64,000 nt of DNA from positions 62,001-126,000 of the forward strand of contig NZ_RQEV01000008.1 of assembly GCF_004771275.1 (NCBI RefSeq), written 5' to 3'. Shown one piece after another: positions 7,681 to 17,423 of this stretch (the stretch's first letter is position 1; the number at the start of each line of letters is the position of its first letter). The notes beneath the pieces are model-generated. The model saw nothing but the letters and a program-made list of their open reading frames with translations, was not told the DNA's origin and did no database searches. The position numbers and the translations under genes were made by a program. The stretch comes from Leptospira fluminis (GTDB lineage: Bacteria; Spirochaetota; Leptospiria; Leptospirales; Leptospiraceae).

Positions 7681-9120
7681 TCAATCCAGTGAAAATTCCA
7701 GGGCGAACCTCGTTCCCCATTCCCCCGTGTTCAGATCCAAGCCGGCTTTGAGTTGTTTTGCCAGGATTTTCACAAGTTGCAATCCGAGGGTTTCTTTTTG
7801 TTCCACCTCGCTTAGATTCCGAATCCCTTGTCCGTTATCCCCGATCTCCAGCTTGACGATATTTCCCTCGCGGCCCGCACTCACGAAAAAGGTTCCGGAA
7901 TTTTTCCGGTGATACGCGTATTTCAGCGAATTCGTCGCGATCTCATTCAGTATCATTCCGAGAGGAATCGCTTTTTCCACCTCTAAACTCAATTCCCCGA
8001 CGTCCACCTTGCGCTGGATTTTTTCTCCCGTTCCGTAAACGTTCCATAGATTGTCCAAAAGTTTGTCCACGTACGAACGCAGATTTACTTCCGCGAGATT
8101 CTTGGAATTGTACAATTCGTTATGCACTAAGGACATGGAATAAATCCTACTCTCCGTGTCCTTCAACTCCCGAATGACTACCTTGTTCTTCGCGTAATTC
8201 GTCTGCAAATTCAAGAGGCTAGCCATGATCTGCAGATTGTTCTTAACCCTATGATGGATTTCCTGCAAAAGGATTTCCTTGTCCCGAATGGATTCGCGTA
8301 AGGATTCCTCCGCCTGTTTCCATTTGGTGATGTCGACAACGATGGCTAAAACGATTTCCCGATTCCGCAATCTGAATTTATAAGAAGTGACTTCTACCAG
8401 GATCAGTTCTCCGTTCTTTTTTCTGTGAACGGAGGCGATGGGATGATTCTTTCCGCTTTTGAGACGCATATGATCTTCCATCGCCTTTTGCGCCTCGGAA
8501 GAGATGCGTATATCCGAAATAGCAAGCCTTCGGACTTCCTCCCAACTGTATTCGTACAATTTTTCCACTTCTTGGTTCGCATCTATGACTTCCAGAGTTT
8601 CATAATCATAGACCCACACAGCGTGCGGATTATTCTCAAACAAGAGCCTATATCTTTCCTCGCTATCACGGATCGTTGCGGCTTGTTCGTTCAGGCGAAA
8701 AAGGAATTCATTCCGTTCTATGGCATAGAGGATGGATCGGTGCAAAAGGTACGGATCGAATCTCCCTTTGATCAGATAGTCCTGAGCGCCGGCCTTCAGA
8801 GCCTCCGTCGCAAGGCCGGAATCTTCGGACCCGGAGCAAATCACGATCGGGATCCTCGGAAATTCCAAGCGGATCGCGTCGAAACCGTCTAGCCCGAAAC
8901 TGTCCGGCAAGGAAAGATCCAAGACGATGCAATCCAATCCTCCGAAGGAAGTCCTAAGTTGTTCTAGTCCGGAGCCGACGGTCTGTGCAAAAGAAGTCTC
9001 CAACTCGTTCCCGGCTGCATCCTGCAAATAAAGGTCTATGAGTCTCGAATCGGCGGGATTGTCTTCGATGACGAGAATCCGCTTTGTCTTTACCAACGGA
9101 GGGAATGTCTGCATAATCAT
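7681..9120 (-). CDS. REC-PAS sensor histidine kinase, HWE/HisKA_2 type
   Basis: A 479-residue protein with an N-terminal receiver domain (about 10-135; IEDNPADSRLIDLYL, phospho-site region CIVLDLSLPD, Lys in YLIKGRF), a PAS domain (about 150-265) and a HisKA_2-type kinase core. The phospho-acceptor segment is LQEIHHRVKNNLQIMASLL near residue 290. The ATP-binding part has LNEIATNSLKYAY and IGDNGQGI. The input is therefore a phosphorelay or receiver signal rather than a transmembrane sensor. The ATG at 9120 overlaps the TGA of the preceding response regulator (ATGA), a translational-coupling signature, so I prefer it to a further upstream non-ATG start. It is the last of a three-gene signalling operon. 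Confidence 0.9.
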   Translation of the reverse strand: MIMQTFPPLVKTKRILVIEDNPADSRLIDLYLQDAAGNELETSFAQTVGSGLEQLRTSFGGLDCIVLDLSLPDSFGLDGFDAIRLEFPRIPIVICSGSEDSGLATEALKAGAQDYLIKGRFDPYLLHRSILYAIERNEFLFRLNEQAATIRDSEERYRLLFENNPHAVWVYDYETLEVIDANQEVEKLYEYSWEEVRRLAISDIRISSEAQKAMEDHMRLKSGKNHPIASVHRKKNGELILVEVTSYKFRLRNREIVLAIVVDITKWKQAEESLRESIRDKEILLQEIHHRVKNNLQIMASLLNLQTNYAKNKVVIRELKDTESRIYSMSLVHNELYNSKNLAEVNLRSYVDKLLDNLWNVYGTGEKIQRKVDVGELSLEVEKAIPLGMILNEIATNSLKYAYHRKNSGTFFVSAGREGNIVKLEIGDNGQGIRNLSEVEQKETLGLQLVKILAKQLKAGLDLNTGEWGTRFALEFSLD

Positions 9121-9560
9121 TTGGGAGGCAAGCTGGAAGTTTCGAACCAATACACTCTAAGAGAGCGCATCGCATCCACGAAGTTTCCGAACTCTACCGG
9201 TTTTTGGATGTACGAATTCGCGTGTAGACTGAAGGTTGCGAGAATATCCCTTTCCGAATTGGAAGTCGTAAGCACGACTACGGGTATCCTGCAAAGAACC
9301 GGATCCGTCTTCAGTTCCTGAAGCACTTCGAATCCGTTCTTCTTCGGGAGATTCAAATCGAGTAAGATCAGATCGGGTTTGGAGTTTCCCGAAAACATTC
9401 CGGTTCCCTTAACGTATTCGATCGCTTCTTCTCCGTCCTTGGCCACAATCAGATTCTTTTCCGTCGGCATCTCCCCTAAGGCTTCCAGCGTAAGACGAAC
9501 GTCGGCGGGGTTGTCCTCCACGAGCAGGATATCGAACGTTTTCTTAGCGATCAGGGTCAT
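9117..9560 (-). CDS. Single-domain response regulator (Rcp1/CheY-like)
   Basis: A 147-residue receiver without an output domain. It has the acidic pocket LLVEDNPADVRLTLEAL, phosphorylation site LILLDLNLPKKNGFEV, the Thr in VVVLTTSNSERD and the Lys in SYIQKPVEF. The long loop and NPADVRL start are typical of the Rcp1 type that pairs with phytochrome-like kinases. It overlaps both neighbours by ATGA (9557-9560 and 9117-9120), so it most likely shuttles phosphate between the two kinases made from the same message. This pairing is inferred from order and overlap, not seen directly. Confidence 0.93.
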   Translation of the reverse strand: MTLIAKKTFDILLVEDNPADVRLTLEALGEMPTEKNLIVAKDGEEAIEYVKGTGMFSGNSKPDLILLDLNLPKKNGFEVLQELKTDPVLCRIPVVVLTTSNSERDILATFSLHANSYIQKPVEFGNFVDAMRSLRVYWFETSSLPPK

Positions 9561-11812
9561 TCGCTTCCCCTTTTAGGAATAGTGAAGAAAAATTCGGATC
9601 CGCGGGCTTCATCGGAAACCACCCAAATGCGTCCGGCATGGTTTTCCACGATCCTTTTGCAAACGGAAAGGCCGATACCGGTCCCGGGATATTCCCCCAA
9701 AGAATGCAATTTTTGAAATATAATAAATATCTTATCGAAGTATTTTGGATCCATTCCGATACCGTTGTCGGCCACCTTGAATTCCCATTCCTCCCGACTT
9801 TCCCGAGCAGAAACCGAAATAACGGGTCTCCTCTCCTTGCTCCTGAATTTAACGGCATTGGTAATCAGATTCAGGAAAAGTTGGCGGATCTGCTCCGGCC
9901 CTCCTACGATGACCGGCATCTCGCTTTCCAAACGAAAATCCACGTCCGCGGCGTTGAGACCCGCGAATAGATCGTGGACAACGTCCTTTAAGAGACTCTC
10001 GGTCTGAATTTTTTCCCAGACTTCGATTTTTGCTCCGAGCCGCGAATAGTTCAACAGGGACTCTATCAGATTTTGCTGGCGCTTTACCGCATCGACCGTG
10101 ATCTGAATGAACTCCTTGCCCTCTTCCGGCAACTGGGGAGAACATCTCCTCTCCAAAAGTCGCAAATAGCTGGCGATGGTACGTAAGGGTTCCTGAAGGT
10201 CGTGGGAAGCCACGTATGCGAATTGTTCCAATTCCTGGTTCGTGGTCTCCAGATCGTTGATCGCTCGTTCCAGGGATTCGCGGACCCGGACTTTGTCCGT
10301 AATATCCCGGATGACCATGACGGATCCGATATCGTTTCCATCCTCGTCCTTGATTTTTTTGAAATTGCAGTCGATTCGAATCCTTTTTCCGGAGCGAAGG
10401 ATGTGAATGACCTCGGCGCTAGCCTGTCCGTACCTTTCGTATTCCTCCATAACGGCTCTCTTATTCTCTTCGGACATCCAATCCCGCCGAAACAATTCCG
10501 AATAAGGCTTTCCGATCGGATTGTACCCCCACTCGATCTCGTACATCTCTTCCGCAGGTTTGTTGTAATAGATGATTCTACGTTCCGAATCGAGCGCGAT
10601 CACCGCGTCGCTGATTTGGGAAAGAATAGCCAGGTTGAATCTTTTTTCCCGCTCCGACTGGACTCTTTCCGTTACCTCGGCGCCCGCGACCAAAACGCAA
10701 TCCTTACCGTTAAATTCGAAACGAGTCGCCGTAATATCCACATAAAACCGTTCTCCGTTCTTTTTCAGGTGACGGACTTCCGGAATGAAATTCGGTCTCG
10801 ATCCGGTTCCTCGAATTCGATCCGTGAACTGTCCGAACTCTTCCGGCGGCATCAGATCCGATAGGGTCTTTCGGAGAAACTCCTCTCCGTCGTACCCGTA
10901 CGCGGATTTTGCGATTCCGTTTGCCTTAAGAATCGCTAAGGAGTCGTACTCGAATAGGAACATGATTTGAGAATTATTTTCAAATAAATTACGATAATTT
11001 GATTCACTTTCCGCGATCCTTTTTTCGAAAGCTTCTCGAATGGTGATCTCGTTCGATACTCCCAAGACTTGGGTAATCCTCCCCTTTTCGTCGAACCTGG
11101 GATAGAGCCTCGTCTCGAACGAACGGCCTTTGATCCGGAGAGTGTATCTGGATTCTTCTCCCTTTAAAGAGGCTCGGAGCGCCTGCATGCTTTCAGGGTC
11201 ACCTTCACTTCTTTCGAAGATATTTTTTCCGACCAAATCTTCCGCGAGGAGTCCGAGGCGTTTTAAACCTCCTCCTTCCGCAAAAGTGATCACGGCAACC
11301 GGATTGAAAGAAAAAACGACGATGGGCAGGCCTTCGATAGCGGTTCGAAAGTCCCGGGAAGATTGCGCAAAGGCGAGTTCGGATTTTTTCGCTTCGGTGA
11401 TGTCCAGACTGAGCCCGATCATCCCTTGGATTTCTCCGCTCTCGTAGCGAAGGGGAGAAAATCTGCTCCGAAAGATCCTGCCGGAAAATTTAGCCTCCGC
11501 CTCTACTTCTTCTCCTTGCAGAACGGATTTTAAAATTTGGCTCGGACTAAAGATTCGTAAGCCCGCGTTTCCGGACCGGACGGTCGCCGTCCAATCCAAC
11601 TCCTGGATAGAAATTCCGACGAGATCTTCGCTTTGGAATCCGGTCCGGGCCAATCCCTCACCTTCCAAAAAATCGATCCGACCGTACCTGTCGGTGGAAA
11701 AGAGGATCAACGCTTCGGAATTTAAAATGTATTCTAGTCTGGACTTATAGCATTCTCCTCCCGGAACCGGAATCACGGGAAGAGGTGAAAATGCTTCGTG
11801 TAAAATTCCCAT
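9557..11812 (-). CDS. Multi-PAS sensor histidine kinase (phytochrome-kinase-like core)
   Basis: A 751-residue soluble kinase with four PAS domains (about 25-140, 150-260, 275-390 and 400-515, each ending in a DIT-type motif such as LSLDITEAKK, VTERVQSE and IRDITDKVR). The HisKA segment FAYVASHDLQEPLRTIASYL has the phospho-His near residue 540. The HATPase part has NLITNAVKF, VADNGIGMD and GTGIGLSVCKRIVE. The HDLQEPLR box is that of bacteriophytochrome-type kinases, matching the Rcp1-like regulator that overlaps its end by ATGA. No membrane segment or chromophore-binding GAF domain is present, so the PAS domains must sense a cytosolic cue. Confidence 0.92.
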   Translation of the reverse strand: MGILHEAFSPLPVIPVPGGECYKSRLEYILNSEALILFSTDRYGRIDFLEGEGLARTGFQSEDLVGISIQELDWTATVRSGNAGLRIFSPSQILKSVLQGEEVEAEAKFSGRIFRSRFSPLRYESGEIQGMIGLSLDITEAKKSELAFAQSSRDFRTAIEGLPIVVFSFNPVAVITFAEGGGLKRLGLLAEDLVGKNIFERSEGDPESMQALRASLKGEESRYTLRIKGRSFETRLYPRFDEKGRITQVLGVSNEITIREAFEKRIAESESNYRNLFENNSQIMFLFEYDSLAILKANGIAKSAYGYDGEEFLRKTLSDLMPPEEFGQFTDRIRGTGSRPNFIPEVRHLKKNGERFYVDITATRFEFNGKDCVLVAGAEVTERVQSEREKRFNLAILSQISDAVIALDSERRIIYYNKPAEEMYEIEWGYNPIGKPYSELFRRDWMSEENKRAVMEEYERYGQASAEVIHILRSGKRIRIDCNFKKIKDEDGNDIGSVMVIRDITDKVRVRESLERAINDLETTNQELEQFAYVASHDLQEPLRTIASYLRLLERRCSPQLPEEGKEFIQITVDAVKRQQNLIESLLNYSRLGAKIEVWEKIQTESLLKDVVHDLFAGLNAADVDFRLESEMPVIVGGPEQIRQLFLNLITNAVKFRSKERRPVISVSARESREEWEFKVADNGIGMDPKYFDKIFIIFQKLHSLGEYPGTGIGLSVCKRIVENHAGRIWVVSDEARGSEFFFTIPKRGSE

Positions 11813-11944
11813 AATTTGACCCTGCGCTTCACGAGATTCGGAAGTGTCAGTTCAAATTATGGCAAAAATGAGGATTTTACAAGTCTTTTTCCGTCAATTC
11901 CATTGCAACTGAATAATTTTGGAAAACTTCAGACGAACTTTCCC

Positions 11945-12400
11945 TCAAATGATTTCCAAAGATTCAATGACCACCGGTTGCAAAGGACGGTCCCCCGGGC
12001 CGGTTTCCGTTTCCGAAATTTGCAGTACCACATCTTCTCCCTCGGAAACCTGTCCGAAGACTGCGTGTCGGTTGTCCAGATACAGATTGTCCCGGACATT
12101 GATGAAAAACTGAGATCCTCCCGTATTCGGTCCGGCATTTGCCATGGAAATCGTAAACTTTTTGTTTTTCAGGTCCGGATGAAATTCGTCTTTGATCTTA
12201 TAACCCGGACCACCGGTTCCGGTTCCGTTTGGACAACCGCCTTGGATCATAAAATTTTGAATCACCCGATGAAAGACCAGGCCGTTATAAAACCCTTTTT
12301 GAGCTAGTTCTATAAAATTTCCGGTCGTGACAGGTGCCTTTTCAGTGTCTAACATAACGGAAAAAGTTCCGCGATTTGTGATAAACTTTGCAAGAGCCAT
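11945..12400 (-). CDS. Peptidyl-prolyl cis-trans isomerase, cyclophilin type
   Basis: A 151-residue single-domain cyclophilin that speeds proline isomerisation during folding. It has the core motifs [14 protein letters not shown] (catalytic Arg, Phe and Gln), [16 protein letters not shown] and [10 protein letters not shown]. No signal peptide is present, so it should be cytosolic (PpiB-like). GGGAGG lies about 6 nt upstream of the ATG, a strong ribosome-binding site. It ends about 130 bp from the start of the multi-PAS kinase gene and is divergent from the adenylate cyclase gene across 220 bp. Confidence 0.95.
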   Translation of the reverse strand: MALAKFITNRGTFSVMLDTEKAPVTTGNFIELAQKGFYNGLVFHRVIQNFMIQGGCPNGTGTGGPGYKIKDEFHPDLKNKKFTISMANAGPNTGGSQFFINVRDNLYLDNRHAVFGQVSEGEDVVLQISETETGPGDRPLQPVVIESLEII

Positions 12401-12619
12401 TGGATTCCTCCCTTGGGCAGAATTTTGCTTCTTCCATGAGAATCAACCGTTTCCCCTTTTCGCTTCCGGGAAGATTTGCTCACTTTTTTAATATCCAATC
12501 TTTTCGGACCGATAATTTAACAGAGGAGGCTCGGAAATTTCTTTCCGCTACAGGGCGTAGTATTTTCCTTATTACCTGAGGCGTTCGGAAACGAATTTCT
12601 TGCATTTTCCGGTACACAA
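12401..12619. other. Divergent intergenic region, cyclophilin / adenylate cyclase
   Basis: No gene or convincing hairpin was found here. It must hold promoters for both divergent genes. A GATAAT hexamer near 12510 could be a -10 for the cyclase gene, but no matching -35 is clear. Confidence 0.25.
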
Positions 12620-15319
12620 ATGATGGGATCTTCGATCAAATACATTCCATTTGGAACCGGGGGTTCGGTGGCCTTTTGGGAACAATCTCCTTCCGAATCT
12701 TCCCTATCGGAAGAGATCATTTTCTCTTGGGCGGAACGCGGCATCCGATCCGTGGTATGCGTCTTTTCGGAAAACGGCTCTCCCCTGGTCACGACTCTGG
12801 AAGAGACCTTACATAGGGAAGACTGGAAACTCTTCGCATTAGAAATCCCTCCGGGACCGGAGACGAACGAATCCGTTTTCTTTTCCACTTGGAAACTTCT
12901 CCATTCCGTCGGAAGAGGCAACCTTCTGTTTTTAGTTCCGGAAGAATGGAGCGAAAGGTGGGAAGTACTTCTTTCGAAAATGGTGCTCTCCGCTCACCCG
13001 AATCTGCAAAACGGGGAATTGGGTTCCTGGTTTTCTTCTCTGTCAGGAGATTCAGAGTCCAGATTCCTGAACGAGTATAGAAATTTTCTCTCCCGGAAAA
13101 AACCTCCACGCGACATTCCGGAAATCCATCGCGGAGAATTTTCCCTTTTTTTGCGGGAGCTTCCTCTTTCCGTTAAAGAGATCAACCTGGGACAAGGGTT
13201 CCAGAACCAAGTTCCGGGAAAGCAAGTTCCTAGGATCCAATCCAACGGCAAACGGAAGGAAAATCCTGCGGAACAAAAAGAGAATGTAGAAAAACCGAAA
13301 CGAGAGTCTCCGATCGAGATCATCTCGGAGTCCGTCCCGGAAACCGCTTCCGTAGAACCTAAAGCCGAAAAAAAATCGGACGAAACGCCTGCCGCATCGG
13401 CTCCGACGATTCCGGCAAAAACTCCGGAACCGGCGGCTCCGAACGAGCCTCCCGCTCCTTCTACTTCCACGGAACAAACACGAGCAAGGCTTCCTCTCCA
13501 GTTGAAATTGATGGGGGTGATTTCCCTATTATTAACGCTCACCGTTTCCACGGTGATCCTTTACGCATCGAGCGAATTCAAAAAGAATTATGAAATCCGG
13601 GTATTGGAGACGAACTTTTCCCTCGTAAATATTTTAGGCATTAAAGTGAAGTCCGATCTCAAGGACATACGGGACAAAGGAAAGTCGCTGACGGAAAAAT
13701 TATTGGACCCTCGCGGCCCGGGCGCATATGCGGACCTATTCTTCCGGAACGAACCCGATTTTTTACTCGTGGGAATCTACAAAGTCCAGGGCGCGAATCT
13801 GAAAAAGGAAATCGTTCTGTACAACGATTCCTATCTGGAAGGGATCTCGGCTACCCGGGAAGAATTGGACTCGGCGATCCGTGAAAAAGAAAACACCTTA
13901 TTAAAGGCGCTCAACTCCGAGGGACGCATCGACAATCTTACGGCGGATTTTAAGGAACCGGCCTTTTCCATAGCCGTGGCGGATGCGTCCAAAAGCCGTA
14001 TACTCGTATACGTCCTGCGGTCGGAAAGATTATTAAGCGCATTCCAAAAACAAGATATTAACGTACCCTTCCTGGTCAACGGGAACGGGGATCTAATCGC
14101 TCACTACGATCCTCAACTCCTGGCTTCTCAGACGAATCTAGCCGATCTTCCTATATTCGAGACCATGCTTTCCGCCGTTCGGGAAGACAGTCAGCAGACC
14201 AGATACCAAGACGGCCTCGGCACGAAATATTACGGGTCCTTTCAGAAGGTGGGTTTCGGAGGCGCGGGGGTGATCGTCACCGTTCCGGAGGAAAAAGTCT
14301 TCGAAATGGTTTATAGGATCCAGACCAAGAACCTTCTCATCATGGCGATCGCGCTCTGCGCAGCTCTTATCGTGGTCTTTTTTCTGGCTAGAAATATTAC
14401 GATTCCTTTATTATCTCTTCTGAAAGCGACGGTGGAAATCGCTAAAGGAAATTTCAAGATCGATATCAAATCCACTACGAGAGACGAAGTGGGACTTTTG
14501 ACCGACTACTTCGTGAACATGGGTAAGGGTTTGGAGGAAAGGGAAAAGGTCAAGGACGCTCTAGGTCGTTTCGTCAACAAAGAGATCGCCGAAATGGTTC
14601 TGAACAAGGAGCTGACCTTAGGCGGAGAAAGGAAGATGTGCACGATCTTTTTCTCCGATATACGCTCCTTTACCGCGATTTCCGAAAAACTCCAACCGGA
14701 AGAGGTGGTGGAATTCCTGAACGAATACATGACCGAAATGGTTCGTTGCGTCAACGAAACTCACGGAATCGTGGATAAGTTCATCGGAGATGCCATCATG
14801 GCCACTTGGGGAGCTCTGAAATCCTCCGGGGAAAAGGACGCCGAAAACGGGGTAAACGGAGCCTTACTGATGCGGAAGGCGCTAATAAGATTCAACCAAG
14901 GCAGAGGCGGAGACAAAAGGCCGGTGATCCGGATCGGTTGCGGCCTGAATTACGGTCCGGTCATCGCGGGGCAGATCGGGTCCGAAGAAAGATTGGAATA
15001 CACGGTCATCGGAGACGCGGTGAACCTGGCTTCCCGAGTGGAAGCGCTGAATAAACCCTTCGGAACGGACATACTCATAACGCAGGATCTTTATAATTTC
15101 GTTAAAGACATATTCTCCGTCGAAAAGATGCAGTCCATCAAAGTGAAGGGAAAGACGGAGCCCCAAGTGATCTATGCGGTCCTGGGAAGAAAGGACGATC
15201 CGGAGACCCCGGCTTCCGTGGTGGAACTGCGCAAGCTCCTCGGGATCGAGTTCGACGCCAAAAAAGCGGGCAAGAGCGGGGATCCGGAAGAGGAAGTGAA
15301 GTATGAGATACTTGACTGA
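12620..15319 (+). CDS. Membrane adenylate cyclase (class III) with Cache-like sensor, HAMP and unusual N-terminal domain
   Basis: An 899-residue protein. Residues 1-170 form a cytosolic domain resembling a dual-specificity phosphatase fold without its catalytic Cys; 190-290 is a Pro/Ala/Glu-rich linker. TM1 is near 297-318, then an extracytoplasmic region of about 250 residues likely of Cache type, TM2 near 572-592, HAMP to about 645, and a class III cyclase from about 660. The metal Asp residues are in FFSDIRSFT and KFIGDAIMATWG, that Lys and the Asp of VIGDAVNLASRVEAL specify adenine, and the following Asn and Arg are the transition-state pair, so the enzyme should be active and make cAMP. 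It overlaps the FecR-domain gene by 17 nt. Confidence 0.92.
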   Translation: MMGSSIKYIPFGTGGSVAFWEQSPSESSLSEEIIFSWAERGIRSVVCVFSENGSPLVTTLEETLHREDWKLFALEIPPGPETNESVFFSTWKLLHSVGRGNLLFLVPEEWSERWEVLLSKMVLSAHPNLQNGELGSWFSSLSGDSESRFLNEYRNFLSRKKPPRDIPEIHRGEFSLFLRELPLSVKEINLGQGFQNQVPGKQVPRIQSNGKRKENPAEQKENVEKPKRESPIEIISESVPETASVEPKAEKKSDETPAASAPTIPAKTPEPAAPNEPPAPSTSTEQTRARLPLQLKLMGVISLLLTLTVSTVILYASSEFKKNYEIRVLETNFSLVNILGIKVKSDLKDIRDKGKSLTEKLLDPRGPGAYADLFFRNEPDFLLVGIYKVQGANLKKEIVLYNDSYLEGISATREELDSAIREKENTLLKALNSEGRIDNLTADFKEPAFSIAVADASKSRILVYVLRSERLLSAFQKQDINVPFLVNGNGDLIAHYDPQLLASQTNLADLPIFETMLSAVREDSQQTRYQDGLGTKYYGSFQKVGFGGAGVIVTVPEEKVFEMVYRIQTKNLLIMAIALCAALIVVFFLARNITIPLLSLLKATVEIAKGNFKIDIKSTTRDEVGLLTDYFVNMGKGLEEREKVKDALGRFVNKEIAEMVLNKELTLGGERKMCTIFFSDIRSFTAISEKLQPEEVVEFLNEYMTEMVRCVNETHGIVDKFIGDAIMATWGALKSSGEKDAENGVNGALLMRKALIRFNQGRGGDKRPVIRIGCGLNYGPVIAGQIGSEERLEYTVIGDAVNLASRVEALNKPFGTDILITQDLYNFVKDIFSVEKMQSIKVKGKTEPQVIYAVLGRKDDPETPASVVELRKLLGIEFDAKKAGKSGDPEEEVKYEILD

Positions 15320-17423
15320 CGGAAGATACGTAGTCACCGGCTTACTTCTGCTACTGCTATTCTTCTCCTCCTTGTTGTATCTTTATGCGAACGCGGGACA
15401 AAAACGGGGAAACAATAAGATCGTCGGCGAATTGAAATCCAAGGAGTTGAAGATACTTCGAAAACTCGATTCCGAAGTGGTTTGGGAAGAACTGGACCAG
15501 AACGACCCGGTAAGATACAGGGATACCATTCGTACGGAAGAAGGATCTCAGGCCGTCCTATTGTTTAAGGACGGAGACAACTCCACGGAAATACGAATGG
15601 ACGAACGGAGCATGATACTGATAGAGGACGTCGACAAAATCAGCTTCGTAGCGGGTTCCTTGTCGGCGACGAGTAGCGGAGGCGGGAACAACCTGCAAAT
15701 CAGCTCCGGAGACACAAAGATCTCACTTGCGAACTCGAACGTAAGTCTTTCCAAAAACGAGGACCAGGCCCTGAATCTGGAAGTCAAAAACGGGGAGGCG
15801 AAAGTCGTCTCTTCGAACGGAGAAAACGTCCTAAAGGGAAACCAAGCCGCGGAATTAAAGGGCAATAAGGTCGAAGTTCGAAACTTGACTTTAGAACAGT
15901 TAAGTCCGAACGACGGAAAGAATCTTCCTCTAAAAGGAGAATCCATTTCCGTATTCTTTACTTGGAAGCCGGAAAAAGGAGTCAAAAACTACAAATTGGA
16001 ATTGGCCAAGGACGCCTCCTTCCGATCCGGTTTACGGAAATATTCCTCGAATCTTCCGGAGGTAACCGCGAATCTTTCGGCAGGACTCTATTTTTGGAGG
16101 GTCTCGGGCGTGAATCCGAGTACGGGGAAAGAGGAATCCAGTACTGTCCGCTCCGTTCGAATTCTCCCTTGGGTCAGTCCCAGATTGATCTCTCCTTCTC
16201 CTAAAGAAGTATTTTCCTATACCTCCGAAATTCCCGGAATCCGTTTCCAATGGTCCGTCTCCGATCCGACTTCCAAATTCACGTTGGAAGTCGCGGAAGA
16301 TCCCGGGTTCAAGCAGATCGCCTTCAAATCCGAATCGAAATCAGGTTTTTTGAAATGGGAACCGAAATCGGACGGTAATTATTTCGCCAGGCTTCGGATG
16401 TCTTCGGATAAGGAAGGGTTTTCGGAGGAAAGCTCTTCAACTGTCCCCTTTTCCATTCGCAAGGTCGCAGAGACGGAACCTCCTAAGCTCCATAGACCAC
16501 TGGCCGGAGAGGAAATCGGCCTTCGCGTTTTTAAATCCGGAAATTCCTTTTTCAGTTGGTCTTCCGGGAGAGAATTCAAGTCTTACACGTTGGAAATCGC
16601 CTCCGATTCCCAATTTAATAAAATCCTTTTTTCTCAATCTACGTCCGCGAATTTCCTAAAACCGAATTTCGACTGGCTGGAGGGAGTATATTATTGGAGG
16701 GTCAAAGGAAACCAGGAAGGGAGCGGCGCTCGTGAGTCCGTTTCCCAATCCTTCCTGCTGAAACAATTGGATTCGGTAAAACTTACGTATCCGAAAGATG
16801 GAACCCAATCCGGCCACCCTTCGGACGGACGGATGACCCTTCGTTGGGATCGTCCCGACCCGAGCGGACTCTATCGTGTGGAAGTTTCCCGAGATTCCTC
16901 TTTTCAATCCAAACTATCCGAGTCCACAGTACGATCCGGTTCCGTTTCCATACTGTTACCCGCTCCCGGCGATTTTTATTGGCGGGTGGCTCTCGTTTCT
17001 CCGAGCGGAGAATCTCTGGTATCCAGTCCGGTAGCTTCCTTTAAAACATCGGACTCCGCCCCTTTTGTGTCTCCGACCTATCCGAGAGAACGCGACAAAA
17101 TCGATCTGGAAGAAAAAGAAAGCCTGGCCTTCTACTGGGAAACGCAAGGAAAAACGGACGGTTACGTATTAGAACTTCTGGAATCCAAAGGAAAAAACTG
17201 GAAATCGGTGTTTAAAAAAGAAATTCAGGGAGAAACCTACGAATTTCGGGAGTTGTACAGATTAAAGGAAGGAAAATACCAGTGGAGGCTGAGTGCAAAA
17301 TACAAGGACGAATCCGGGAATTCTCGCACAACCCTTCCGATCTCCCGGGAATTCGCGGTAGTCGTTTCGGCCAGCTTTAAGGCTCCCGATATATTGACTC
17401 CGAAGGCAATTTATGTCGAATAA
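15303..17423 (+). CDS. FecR-domain membrane protein with five FN3-like repeats
   Basis: A 706-residue protein with one N-terminal membrane anchor (about residues 10-30, GLLLLLLFFSSLLYLYA). A FecR-like region (about 60-200: VRYRDTIRTEEGSQAVLLF, VKNGEAKVVSSNG) follows. About five repeats then run to the C-terminus, each with a Y-x-L-E-x-x-x-D-x-x-F core and a YFWRV-like end (for example YKLELAKDASF, FTLEVAEDPGF, YTLEIASDSQF, YRVEVSRDSSF). The bulk should face the periplasm. Its ATG, preceded by GGAAGAGGAAG, lies inside the end of the cyclase gene, and its stop overlaps the next gene by 11 nt, so the three proteins are probably made together. The function is unknown; a scaffold or envelope sensor is a guess. 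Confidence 0.8.
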   Translation: MRYLTDGRYVVTGLLLLLLFFSSLLYLYANAGQKRGNNKIVGELKSKELKILRKLDSEVVWEELDQNDPVRYRDTIRTEEGSQAVLLFKDGDNSTEIRMDERSMILIEDVDKISFVAGSLSATSSGGGNNLQISSGDTKISLANSNVSLSKNEDQALNLEVKNGEAKVVSSNGENVLKGNQAAELKGNKVEVRNLTLEQLSPNDGKNLPLKGESISVFFTWKPEKGVKNYKLELAKDASFRSGLRKYSSNLPEVTANLSAGLYFWRVSGVNPSTGKEESSTVRSVRILPWVSPRLISPSPKEVFSYTSEIPGIRFQWSVSDPTSKFTLEVAEDPGFKQIAFKSESKSGFLKWEPKSDGNYFARLRMSSDKEGFSEESSSTVPFSIRKVAETEPPKLHRPLAGEEIGLRVFKSGNSFFSWSSGREFKSYTLEIASDSQFNKILFSQSTSANFLKPNFDWLEGVYYWRVKGNQEGSGARESVSQSFLLKQLDSVKLTYPKDGTQSGHPSDGRMTLRWDRPDPSGLYRVEVSRDSSFQSKLSESTVRSGSVSILLPAPGDFYWRVALVSPSGESLVSSPVASFKTSDSAPFVSPTYPRERDKIDLEEKESLAFYWETQGKTDGYVLELLESKGKNWKSVFKKEIQGETYEFRELYRLKEGKYQWRLSAKYKDESGNSRTTLPISREFAVVVSASFKAPDILTPKAIYVE

